A stretch of DNA of 27,990 bases from an uncultured Bacilli bacterium (GTDB lineage Bacteria; Bacillota_I; Bacilli_A; RF39; UBA660): the NCBI GenBank assembly GCA_948687865.1, contig CAPQQE010000004.1, forward strand, positions 1 to 27,990. The letters run 5' to 3'. Below the pieces are notes generated by a model. That model was not told the origin of the DNA, searched no databases, and was given only the letters and a program-made list of their open reading frames with translations. The position numbers were made by a program, and so were the translations under genes. Every line of letters starts with the position of its first letter. The first letter of the stretch is position 1. This document shows, piece by piece, positions 16,933 through 24,509 of this stretch.

Positions 16933-17827
16933 AAACTCAAAGATAATGATAGCAAATAAATTATTAGAAAAAGAAATAACATTAAGAAAGAAAGCTGCAA
17001 GTAGATATAAAGAAGGAACAGAAGCATATATAAGAAATCAAGCAGAAATAGCTCAAAAAGAAGAGCAACTTAAAAACAATATAGAAATAGATAGAAAGCT
17101 TGAAGAAGAGGGTAAAAAGAAAGTAGTATTAGATTCTAGGCAAATGGTTAAACTTAGTACAGAAGAATTAGAGACATTATTAAGTTCTGACAAAGCTTAT
17201 ATGTCTATAGCAAAAAATATAGATATCTATAAATATGCAGCTTCTGAAATATCAATGGATGCTCTAAAAGAAGAAATATATAATTTCCAAAAACAAAAAG
17301 GTATTCATTATGATTTAATAATAATAGATTATGATGGTAACTTAAAACAACCTGCAGATAGTATGTATGAAAGTGGTGGTATTATATATGACCAAGCTAA
17401 AAACTTAGCACAAATGAACCACAGTGTAGTATTTATGGCATCTCAGCCAAAACAATCATTTTGGAAAAATGAATTAATACCAATAGAAGCTTGTGCAGAA
17501 TCTTCAAAGAAGCAAATGATTATTGATATGTTGATAACAATAGGTAGACCAGAAGGAGTTAATACTGGAATAAGAAAAATATACATAGCTAAAAATAGAC
17601 GTGGAGATGAAAATGAAATCTTTCATGCTAAAATGAATGGTAAAACAGGATTTATGTATGAAATATTCCAAGATGAATATGAAGCATTAAAGAAACAAGG
17701 CTATGATCCAACCTTAGTAATAACTGCAAATAGTGGAAGAAAAGGACAAAAACAAAGTAATGATGATAATAATGATGGTATTGGAAAAATAGAATTAAAA
17801 ACAGATATAAGTAATTTTAAAATATAA
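16799..17827 (+). CDS. DnaB/gp41-like replicative helicase, C-terminal ATPase part
   Basis: The homologous frame runs from 16799 (GKTTFLINQGLNSAMQG) to the TAA at 17827; the first in-frame ATG is at 16829, after the P-loop, and has no ribosome site. It shows Walker B LIIIDYDGN, the sensor strand VVFMASQPKQ, ESSKKQMIIDMLITIGR and a basic AKNRRGDENE like the arginine-finger/KxR region of DnaB-family helicases. The C-terminus is a polar tail. Combined with the upstream part the product would be about 571 residues, normal for the family (T4 gp41 475, DnaB 471) with an extended, charged insertion in the ATPase domain. It would unwind DNA at the fork. It ends the operon before a strong terminator. 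Confidence 0.8.
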   Translation, partial: GKTTFLINQGLNSAMQGLKVCHCFIGDMEYLDGLIRYYTCYTETENSKIMIANKLLEKEITLRKKAASRYKEGTEAYIRNQAEIAQKEEQLKNNIEIDRKLEEEGKKKVVLDSRQMVKLSTEELETLLSSDKAYMSIAKNIDIYKYAASEISMDALKEEIYNFQKQKGIHYDLIIIDYDGNLKQPADSMYESGGIIYDQAKNLAQMNHSVVFMASQPKQSFWKNELIPIEACAESSKKQMIIDMLITIGRPEGVNTGIRKIYIAKNRRGDENEIFHAKMNGKTGFMYEIFQDEYEALKKQGYDPTLVITANSGRKGQKQSNDDNNDGIGKIELKTDISNFKI

Positions 17828-17857
17828 TCTAGAAGTTACGAGAATAATCAAGAATAA

Positions 17858-17903
17858 AACTTTAGTTTTAATTAATATAATTTTATTAATTAAAGCTAAA
17901 GTT
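17858..17903. terminator. Bidirectional terminator between convergent operons
   Basis: A 19-bp stem with one G-U pair (17858-17876 with 17885-17903; outer part AACTTTAG / CTAAAGTT) and an 8-nt loop separates the helicase gene and the minus-strand gene ending at 17921, with T-rich flanks on both sides. Confidence 0.85.
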
Positions 17904-17920
17904 AATTTATATTTTTAATT

Positions 17921-19264
17921 CTATTTACTTTCTTTATATCTTTTCTCAATATCTCTTAGTTCACTTCTTATATTAGATAATGTATCATGTATTGTTGTGG
18001 TATCATAATCTGTTTCGTATGGATCTGCTAAATAGCACCAATAATCATTATCTCCAGTATATTCATTACTTTTTTCAAAATCTTCTATCATATGAGCATA
18101 TTTTCTTAAAGATTTTGGTAAATCTTCTGGATCTATTGCTCTACTTTCTGTTAATGGTTTTGATTTTTCTTTATCTAATTGGTCTTGTGCATATTTTATA
18201 TCATTTTGAATATCAACTTTTTCATTTCCATTATCACAGTTTTCTAAATCTTTTTCTCCGTCTTCTATTTCTTTTTCTAATTCTTTTATTTTAGATTGGT
18301 CTTGTTCTATTATTTCATTATTTTTAGTTGTTATTGTAATTTTTACTATAAATTTACTTCCATAAACTGGATTACATTTAATATACCAAATTAAATCATT
18401 ACCATTTAATTCAGGTTTTTGTTCCATTATTTTATAAATATCATATCTATCTAATTGTGATTTTAATTCTTCTAATGATTTACCATAATTTGGTGTTCCA
18501 TAATCATGAGATAGTTGATACTCATTTAATTTAAGGTTATTATTTTTTAAATATTTGTTAATTATATTTATTAATTTATCAGATAATGAATTATTTGAAT
18601 CTTCTTTTAATACCCATTCTTCAATTATATCTTCAGTTACTAAATTAGTATGCTTCTTTAACCAAGCATAAGCTTTACCAACTGAATATTTTGAAATTGA
18701 ATTATATTTTGCTAGAAGTTCTTCTGCAGATAATTCATCAGATTTATATGAGTATTCTTTTCCATTTAGATTTAATTTTAATAAATCACCATCTACTTTA
18801 ACATCTTTTAAATTAAGATCTTCTTCTAAAATCCAATCTTCACATTTTTCTTCTTGTTCTCTTAAAACTTGATCTTTACAGTCTTTACAATATACTGCAT
18901 GTGGGTATATATTTTGTATGTCAGCAAGATCTTTTTCATTTTCTGGTATTGCTTTTCCACAATTATCACAATATAAATCTATTCCATTTATGTCACCTGC
19001 TTTGTCTGCGAGTATTTCATCTACAATAATTTGACCAGTAGACTCTGGATCATAATGGTTATGTCTACAACTAATAGTAAGCTCTTCACATTGTTCTTTC
19101 AAATCTTCATCTGCTATTTTATTTATTTCTTTTCTTATATCGTCATAGTCATAAGCATTGTTTTCTAAATTAAATATGATATTTTTAAATGTATAATGTT
19201 CTATTTGAGCTGGTTTATCAATATCTTCTTTAAGTAATCTCATTGCTTTATTAATATTATTCAT
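17921..19264 (-). CDS. Putative internal capsid protein with targeting peptide and zinc ribbon
   Basis: 447 residues. The N-terminus MNNINKAMRLLKED has AMRLLKE at residues 7-13, the same place and pattern as AMKLITE in the next gene upstream. It resembles T4 capsid-targeting sequences, which the prohead protease cuts after (L/I)-x-E. A second possible site is PLTESRAID in the C-terminal third. Residues about 97-135 hold a zinc ribbon (YCDNCGKAIPE ... YCKDCKDQV). The middle has a short repeated 'W-L/V-L-x-E' element (EDWILEEDLN, EEWVLKEDSN). A 'KIKELEKEIEDGEKDLENC' coiled coil precedes the C-terminal domain. It is acidic throughout. The ribosome site AAAGGGG lies in the end of the upstream gene. 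Packaging in the virion is inferred from the N-terminal motif. Confidence 0.5.
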   Translation of the reverse strand: MNNINKAMRLLKEDIDKPAQIEHYTFKNIIFNLENNAYDYDDIRKEINKIADEDLKEQCEELTISCRHNHYDPESTGQIIVDEILADKAGDINGIDLYCDNCGKAIPENEKDLADIQNIYPHAVYCKDCKDQVLREQEEKCEDWILEEDLNLKDVKVDGDLLKLNLNGKEYSYKSDELSAEELLAKYNSISKYSVGKAYAWLKKHTNLVTEDIIEEWVLKEDSNNSLSDKLINIINKYLKNNNLKLNEYQLSHDYGTPNYGKSLEELKSQLDRYDIYKIMEQKPELNGNDLIWYIKCNPVYGSKFIVKITITTKNNEIIEQDQSKIKELEKEIEDGEKDLENCDNGNEKVDIQNDIKYAQDQLDKEKSKPLTESRAIDPEDLPKSLRKYAHMIEDFEKSNEYTGDNDYWCYLADPYETDYDTTTIHDTLSNIRSELRDIEKRYKESK

Positions 19265-19270
19265 AACAAT

Positions 19271-19591
19271 CTACCCCTTTAATTTATTTTTAATAACGTT
19301 TAATTTTTCTATATGTTCTTTCTCATCATTGATTATTTCATTTATTTCTTCTTCAATAGCTTTGATAAGATCTTTGTCTTCTATAGTGTCTTTAACTTGT
19401 TTTAAAAATCCATTATAGCCATCTATAGCTGCTTCTTCATCTGCAACTAAAACATTAAGATTGTCATGTATAGTATCAATAGAAAAACTATCTTCATCAG
19501 AATTTTCAATAGCGTTTTTAATATTTTTCTCAGTTTGCTTGAAATCTTCTTTTTCTGTGATTAATTTCATTGCTTCATGTAGCGTTCTCAT
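19271..19591 (-). CDS. Two-helix ferritin-like protein with putative capsid-targeting peptide
   Basis: 106 residues; ATG with AAGGAGGAAAATT. Residues 1-13, MRTLHEAMKLITE, resemble T4-type capsid-targeting peptides (pattern MKTYQEFIxE, cleaved after the Glu). After a short linker there are two long helices with ferritin-type metal ligands: VADEEAAIDGYNGFL (Glu52/Glu53) and EINEIINDEKEHIEKL (Glu90 and His93, an E-x-x-H pair). A two-helix ferritin that is only stable as an oligomer is the layout of encapsulated ferritins, which work inside HK97-fold shells. I infer a metal-binding internal head protein, possibly iron-storing or ejected with DNA. It is co-oriented with the 447-residue gene (6-base gap), which has the same N-terminal motif. 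Confidence 0.55.
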   Translation of the reverse strand: MRTLHEAMKLITEKEDFKQTEKNIKNAIENSDEDSFSIDTIHDNLNVLVADEEAAIDGYNGFLKQVKDTIEDKDLIKAIEEEINEIINDEKEHIEKLNVIKNKLKG

Positions 19592-19626
19592 AATTTTCCT
19601 CCTTTATTAGTAATAAAATTATAATT

Positions 19627-21618
19627 TTAGTTTATATTTTCTATTAAAATAACTTTTTCTACATTGTTTCCTAAGTGAGACTTGTTAGATAATTCTTCTA
19701 CAATATTATTTTTGTATTTTTCTGTATTATCTACTACAAATAAATATTTCTTACATTTATATTTATTTAAGCATATATCTATCCATTTATCACAACTTAA
19801 ATTTAATTGATTACTGTTATTCCATCTCTCTTTAAGATTATATGGTGGGCAAGTAAATAAACACTCATATTCTGACTCTTTGTCTGTTATAATATCTTGT
19901 TCTTTTATGGTTGCTTTATCTTGTAAATCAAAATATTCTATGATTTGACTACTTTCATTTATAGTTGTTTTATTTATATCTTGACCAATGTAATTCTTAC
20001 CATTTGCCATAGCTCCAAGCATTCTTCCAGAATAACCGCTAAATGGGTCAAATATAGTATCAAACTCATTTAAATATTTATAAATCAAACATTTAGCTAA
20101 AAATGGACTGAACATTCTAGGAGTAGGAGCTATTTTATTTATAGTAAATCCTGCTAATACTCTATTAGGGTCTATATAATCTTTATAAATAAATCTATTT
20201 TTTATACATTTCATAAGTAATTCGTCGTTGTTCCAAGCTTCAAATGTACTTGGTAAATTATTAACTGAACAATGATAAATGCTGTGATGGAAATGTTTTA
20301 TTATTTTGTTTCCCACTCTAACATTCAAATTCAGTTTAGGTTCATATTTTAATAGGTTATTATAACTTATATTTAATATACTATTATCATATATAGGGTA
20401 TGGGAATCCCACAGATCTACACCAATTAAGTATGTCATTTAAATAATTATCATAATCAATTCCTAAAGCGTCTGATAATTCCTGTATTCCTTTATCAAAA
20501 TCGTTTTCTATTATTTTAATAAATTTTACGTTTTCTGGTATTAAGTCTATAGTATTATAATTATCTATTTCATCATGTACATGTTTTCCATTTGCATCTG
20601 AGTTGTATCCGTGAAAGTATGAGCCATCACATTCTACTAATATTGACAAATTATTTTGATCATCAAATATAGCAAAATCATAAGCATGTGATACATTGTT
20701 TTTTGTTATAATATACTGCCACTCATAATTCAAATTTTTAGTTTTTAAAAATTCTTCTGTTTTCTTTTCTAGTGACGACATTCTTGAATTAGTAAAAACT
20801 TTCTTTCTAATATCTGGCGATTTCATCGGATGATCTACTCCATAATTTTTTATAAAGGTTTCTTTTATTTTTAATTTTACTTCTGGTAATTGATATACGT
20901 TATCTACACCTTTATTTTTCCTTAATGTTTTAATTATTTTATTATGAAATTCCATCTTTTCTTCTTTTGTCATATTTAAAAACTTTTCTTTAATAGAACT
21001 AACAGCTTTTTCTTGTACTTCTTTTAATAAAAGTGGGCTTTTAACTCCATATTTTTCTAAATTAGTTTCTTCTGCTTTCTTTTTAAATTCATTTACTTGC
21101 ATTGGACTATTACAGTTATACTTTCTTTGCAATGTTTTACTCCAAGTTTCTTTTTGTTTTTTAACTAATTCAGGTACTTTCATATTATGATCTGCACCAT
21201 ATAATTTAATCATAGTTTGTTTTTGCTTTTCTGTATTCCAAGCTAATTTTCCATTGTTATTTTCTTTTTGCGTTTTTCTTACTTTTTCCTGTACTTTTTT
21301 ATTTTGAAATGGGTATTCTACTCCATATTTTTCTAAATTTGTTTTCTTTGCTGCCTCTATGCCTTTATGTGCCGTCTCTTTAAGTTTTTGTCTTACATCA
21401 TCTCTTTTAGATGGATTATTTTTACTTCTATGTATTGCTAAGCATTCTTTACTACAACAAACTTTCTTTCTTACTGGTTTACCACATATAACACATTTAT
21501 TATAATTAAGTTTTAAATCACATTCATTACAATACTTAGTATTAGAAGTATTTGCATCAAATTCTTTTTTACAATTACTACATATTAATCTAAATGTTCT
21601 TCCTTTAGAATTTGCCAT
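19627..21618 (-). CDS. Fusion: zinc fingers, KYG repeats, Vsr-like homing-type nuclease and DNA methyltransferase
   Basis: 663 residues; ATG after AGGAGATAAT. Residues 13-60 have four Cys pairs (CSNC, YCNEC, CVIC, CSKEC), zinc-finger-like. Residues about 90-275 hold six repeats of the type 'T.LEKYGV..P.....V.EK' (NLEKYGVEYPFQNKKVQEKV is the first), known from phage homing endonucleases as DNA-binding modules. Residues about 276-400 look like a Vsr/EDxHD nuclease: SSLEKKTEEFL, YDFAIFD, LVECDGSYFHG. The C-terminal ~170 residues carry methyltransferase motif I DPFSGYSG (about 520-527) and motif IV TCPPY (about 586-590), as in DNA amino-methyltransferases. It may be a mobile nuclease that also modifies its target, or a one-chain restriction-like protein. 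It has its own promoter and lies upstream of the internal-protein genes. Confidence 0.7.
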   Translation of the reverse strand: MANSKGRTFRLICSNCKKEFDANTSNTKYCNECDLKLNYNKCVICGKPVRKKVCCSKECLAIHRSKNNPSKRDDVRQKLKETAHKGIEAAKKTNLEKYGVEYPFQNKKVQEKVRKTQKENNNGKLAWNTEKQKQTMIKLYGADHNMKVPELVKKQKETWSKTLQRKYNCNSPMQVNEFKKKAEETNLEKYGVKSPLLLKEVQEKAVSSIKEKFLNMTKEEKMEFHNKIIKTLRKNKGVDNVYQLPEVKLKIKETFIKNYGVDHPMKSPDIRKKVFTNSRMSSLEKKTEEFLKTKNLNYEWQYIITKNNVSHAYDFAIFDDQNNLSILVECDGSYFHGYNSDANGKHVHDEIDNYNTIDLIPENVKFIKIIENDFDKGIQELSDALGIDYDNYLNDILNWCRSVGFPYPIYDNSILNISYNNLLKYEPKLNLNVRVGNKIIKHFHHSIYHCSVNNLPSTFEAWNNDELLMKCIKNRFIYKDYIDPNRVLAGFTINKIAPTPRMFSPFLAKCLIYKYLNEFDTIFDPFSGYSGRMLGAMANGKNYIGQDINKTTINESSQIIEYFDLQDKATIKEQDIITDKESEYECLFTCPPYNLKERWNNSNQLNLSCDKWIDICLNKYKCKKYLFVVDNTEKYKNNIVEELSNKSHLGNNVEKVILIENIN

Positions 21619-21649
21619 ATTTATTATCTCCTACAATTTATTTATATTA

Positions 21650-21678
21650 ATTATAATATATTTAATGCTATTTGTAAA
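21650..21678 (-). promoter_or_regulatory. Consensus sigma-70 promoter for the nuclease-methyltransferase gene
   Basis: On the minus strand: TTTACA (21678-21673), 17 bases, TATAAT (21655-21650), about 30 bases before the start codon at 21618. It is the same -35/-10 pair and spacing as the promoter of the tRNA array. It should be read by the host housekeeping sigma factor, which suggests early expression. Confidence 0.75.
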
Positions 21679-21696
21679 TAGTTTTACGGAAATTTA

Positions 21697-21734
21697 ATGG
21701 TGTTTGGCTATAAGGTTTTGATGGTGTATGGCTA
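21697..21734. repeat. Two 14-base direct repeats upstream of the promoter
   Basis: ATGGTGTTTGGCTA (21697-21710) and ATGGTGTATGGCTA (21721-21734) differ at one base and are spaced 24 bases start to start. They lie just upstream of the -35 element at 21673-21678 and between it and the terminator at 21746, so they may bind a regulator of the nuclease-methyltransferase gene. Confidence 0.5.
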
Positions 21735-21745
21735 GAATTCAAATA

Positions 21746-21781
21746 AAACACCTAATAGAAGATTAATTCTATTAGGTGTTT
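21746..21781 (-). terminator. Rho-independent terminator after the tail tube gene
   Basis: A perfect 15-bp stem (21746-21760 with 21767-21781; core CACCTAATAG) and 6-nt loop. On the minus strand it is followed by TTTATTT. It closes the neck-sheath-tube operon 25 bases after the tube stop. Confidence 0.85.
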
Positions 21782-21805
21782 AAATATGTTCATATTCATT
21801 TAATT

Positions 21806-22378
21806 TTAATAATCTTCAGATGGAATTAGTCTGTCGTAAATAAGTGTCATTGTTATTTGTCTTTGTGATCCACCTTCTGCAGAATATGAGCCAAGATTTA
21901 AATTTTGTGGCCATACCCCTTCCATTATCCAGCTTCTAGCTTGAACATATTTTGTATCGTATTCAATTAAATAAGCTCTTCTTTTATAGTCAGTAGCGTA
22001 ACCAATTATTTCATCTATTGGATTATACACTTGTCCATACCAAGCTGTTAATATTTTCTCTGTATTTAGTCCAATGTAATCATTTATTACTATAGAAGCG
22101 TCTCCAAATGATGGTACACCAGCATATTTAATAGAGCTGTTTCCATATCTAACTGTAATAGGGTCAACTGAAATACTTGGAGCTTCAAATGATGCAGTAG
22201 ATAGTGTGATTATATCTCCAGCTGTTGAAGATTGGCTTATTGATCTACCTCTCATATCTTTGATTCCTTCAAGACCAATTATTTGAACTTCGTAGTTATT
22301 AGTTCTTTGTGGCTCGTAGTAATCATTATTAACCATATGTTGAGTTCCTCTTTTTAGTACTTGTAAATTATTAGGCAT
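21806..22378 (-). CDS. Tail tube protein (T4 gp19-like)
   Basis: 190 residues; ribosome site GGAGGAG. It follows the sheath gene directly, the usual order. Sequence features fit gp19-type tube proteins: N-terminal RTNNYEVQIIGLEGI, the strand pair TLSTASFEAPSISVDPITVRYGN, the conserved aromatic TAWYGQVYNPIDE, and the C-terminal WIMEGVWPQNLNLGSY, then ITMTLIYDRLIP. These subunits stack as hexameric rings to form the inner tube that crosses the host envelope when the sheath contracts. Length is close to T4 gp19 (163). Confidence 0.85.
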   Translation of the reverse strand: MPNNLQVLKRGTQHMVNNDYYEPQRTNNYEVQIIGLEGIKDMRGRSISQSSTAGDIITLSTASFEAPSISVDPITVRYGNSSIKYAGVPSFGDASIVINDYIGLNTEKILTAWYGQVYNPIDEIIGYATDYKRRAYLIEYDTKYVQARSWIMEGVWPQNLNLGSYSAEGGSQRQITMTLIYDRLIPSEDY

Positions 22379-22405
22379 AATTAATTCTCCTCCTTCTTTC
22401 TAATA

Positions 22406-24073
22406 TTAATAGTTGTTAGATTTATTCCAAGATAAGTCACTATTATTTATACCTTGGTATATACCACCTACTAAAACGTTTTTCTCGTTTTCTTCATCAG
22501 CGAATTTAACTGATTGTGGTTCAATATAGAAATCAATTTCAAAGTTTTCAACTGCTTTAGTAACAGATACGCTTACTCTAGCTCTTATTGTGTTATTTTG
22601 TAAGTCTTCTTGAGTTGTTGTAGTGCTATCCATTTTTACTTGGAAGTCTGTTATTCCACCGTTACTTACCATTGATTGAAGTTTTGGTTCTACTAAAGCT
22701 TTGAATTCGTTCCAAGTTCTTTGGTTATTAGCTTGGAATGTTAATTTTATAGCTGCGTTGAATAATATTCTTCTTATTTCATTCATAGCTATTCTAACAT
22801 TGATTTCTTGTAAAGCAGATCCTTTAGCTGAATTATTGTTTTGAATATTGTATAGAGTTTTTTGTCCATATATTACATATCCATAATTTCTTAGTTTCAT
22901 TAAAGGATTTATAGCTTGTGGATTAGCAGATTGCCATAAGTCTAAAGTATCTCCACCAATTTCATATTCTGGTTTAATTACTTGTGGCATACTTGCTTTT
23001 AATACACCTGCTGGAGCAGAATATACTGGGTTACCATCTTGTATACTTCTTCCTAATGTATATAAGAATAAGTATGATGGTGCCATCCATCTTTCATTTC
23101 CACTTGGTAATTTAGTATAGCACCAAGGAGCGAAACTAGCTGCAAATGAAGTATCACAATCTGTAAAGTATTTATTTACTTGTGATTTTTGAGTTCCATA
23201 TGGTATATCTAATATAGCGAAGCAATCTTTTCTAGTTTCACATAGTTCTACTTGTTTTTTAGCTATGTACATTTGATCGATTTCTTCGTTTGTATAACCT
23301 CCACCTGTAACGAATTTTACGTCATAGATATATTTATCAGTTATAAATCCATATGAATTAGGAATTTCTTCTTTAACTTTATCATCAGTTATATCTTCTC
23401 CGCCTTCTAAAACTTGCCCTGTTACAACAGGAAGTACGAATGATGCAAGCATTTCTGCGTTTTCATCAGGATCGTTTGATGTTCTAGCTAATGCAACATC
23501 TACTGTTTTAAATTCATGTGTTGTGAAGAATTTAATTTCGTTATTTCTATCAATATCTTCATCCTCTACTAGTGTAACTATCTTTTCAGATTCTATAATT
23601 TTTCCGTTGCTGGCAACTTCAAATATTAATGATTGAGATTGTCTTCTTATTGTAATGCTTAATGTATTACCATAAGATCCTCCAAATTTCTCAGTTACTA
23701 TTAATTGATCAGTTTTTATTGTTTGACCATCTACTTCTTGTGATGTATATAGTGTTGTTGTTGCTTGTTTTATGAAATACTCTGGTCTTTCATTTTCTGA
23801 TTCTGATTCTGAATCTTGGTTTTTAGCAACTATTCTTCTGAATAATACTGGTAAACCAGCAAGTAATAAACCTTTAACATAGTCATATGTATGTCCACCA
23901 AATGGAGAATAGTTACCAAATTCATTTTCAAATTGTTCTACACTTGTTAATAAAACTGGGTGTCTGTATTCACCTTTTGGCATGTTACCTGGAACATATA
24001 CTATATTATCGTTAGTTAAGTTATTTATTGAATAAACTGTGTTGTCAATTTCATTAATGTTAATTCTAGGCAT
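22406..24073 (-). CDS. Contractile tail sheath protein
   Basis: 555 residues; GGGAGGAAAT site inside the end of the upstream gene, whose stop shares one base with this ATG. The N-terminus shows the sheath start: VYVPGNMPKGEYRHPVLLTS, VEQFENEFGNYSPFGGHTYD and YVKGLLLAGLPVLFRRI. The C-terminal part carries the core sheath fold: PQAINPLMKLRNYGYVIYGQ KTL, then EINVRIAMNEIRRILFNAA, FEIDFYIEPQSVKFA. This protein surrounds the tail tube and contracts to drive it through the cell wall, so the phage is a myovirus. Length is smaller than T4 gp18 (659) but typical for many myoviruses. Confidence 0.92.
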   Translation of the reverse strand: MPRININEIDNTVYSINNLTNDNIVYVPGNMPKGEYRHPVLLTSVEQFENEFGNYSPFGGHTYDYVKGLLLAGLPVLFRRIVAKNQDSESESENERPEYFIKQATTTLYTSQEVDGQTIKTDQLIVTEKFGGSYGNTLSITIRRQSQSLIFEVASNGKIIESEKIVTLVEDEDIDRNNEIKFFTTHEFKTVDVALARTSNDPDENAEMLASFVLPVVTGQVLEGGEDITDDKVKEEIPNSYGFITDKYIYDVKFVTGGGYTNEEIDQMYIAKKQVELCETRKDCFAILDIPYGTQKSQVNKYFTDCDTSFAASFAPWCYTKLPSGNERWMAPSYLFLYTLGRSIQDGNPVYSAPAGVLKASMPQVIKPEYEIGGDTLDLWQSANPQAINPLMKLRNYGYVIYGQKTLYNIQNNNSAKGSALQEINVRIAMNEIRRILFNAAIKLTFQANNQRTWNEFKALVEPKLQSMVSNGGITDFQVKMDSTTTTQEDLQNNTIRARVSVSVTKAVENFEIDFYIEPQSVKFADEENEKNVLVGGIYQGINNSDLSWNKSNNY

Positions 24074-24450
24074 TATTTATTTCCTCCCTTCTTAAATCTT
24101 CCTTTTCTTTTTGTTTTTTCTTCTTTAGGCTCTTCTTTTTCTTTTTCAACTGTTGGCTCTTCGGTTGCTTCAACTACTGGTTCTTCAACTATTTCAACTA
24201 CTGGTTCAGGTTGTTCTTCAACTTCTATAGTAGGTTCAACAGTTTGTTCTTCAATAATAGTATCTTCAATTTTATTAGTTATAATTGGAGTTGTCTCTTT
24301 GTTTAAAACTTCAGTTACTGATACTGCACCATTTCTTTCAAGAATTCTGATTTGTTGATTTCTCTCTTCAAAATCTTCTGATTTAAATGGGGCAATTGTT
24401 TTACTTGATATTTTTAAATATTGAGTACACTTATTATATACTTTTATCAT
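24073..24450 (-). CDS. Small virion-operon protein with acidic Pro/Glu/Val tail
   Basis: 125 residues; AAGGAGG site. The first 50 residues form a small beta-rich domain (MIKVYNKCTQYLKISSKTIA, then QIRILERNGAVSVTEVL). The remainder is low complexity: Glu/Val/Pro/Thr with repeated EEP(V/T)VE units, followed by a Lys/Arg/Gly-rich end. Such short genes just before the sheath are common in large myoviruses, but I do not recognise a family with a known function. The gene overlaps the sheath start by one base, so it is translated with it. A structural or assembly-helper role is inferred from context. Confidence 0.6.
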   Translation of the reverse strand: MIKVYNKCTQYLKISSKTIAPFKSEDFEERNQQIRILERNGAVSVTEVLNKETTPIITNKIEDTIIEEQTVEPTIEVEEQPEPVVEIVEEPVVEATEEPTVEKEKEEPKEEKTKRKGRFKKGGNK

Positions 24451-24484
24451 GTAAAATTCCTCCTTATTTTATTTTTAGTTTAAT

Positions 24485-24508
24485 AATTGTGTTTTGCAAA
24501 ACATAATT
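24485..24508 (-). promoter_or_regulatory. Hairpin between neck-like and acidic-tail genes
   Basis: A near-perfect 11-bp inverted repeat (one G-U pair) with TTTTGCAAAA at its centre, directly after the stop of the gene ending at 24510. There is no T-run on the minus strand after it. It may be a processing site or mild attenuator that adjusts the level of the sheath mRNA. Confidence 0.4.
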
Positions 24509-24509
24509 G

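Noticed and set aside
16111..17827. Two separate functional genes instead of one helicase
   Set aside because: The second frame has no ribosome site before its first ATG and begins after the P-loop; removal of one base joins both parts exactly at GSGKTT.
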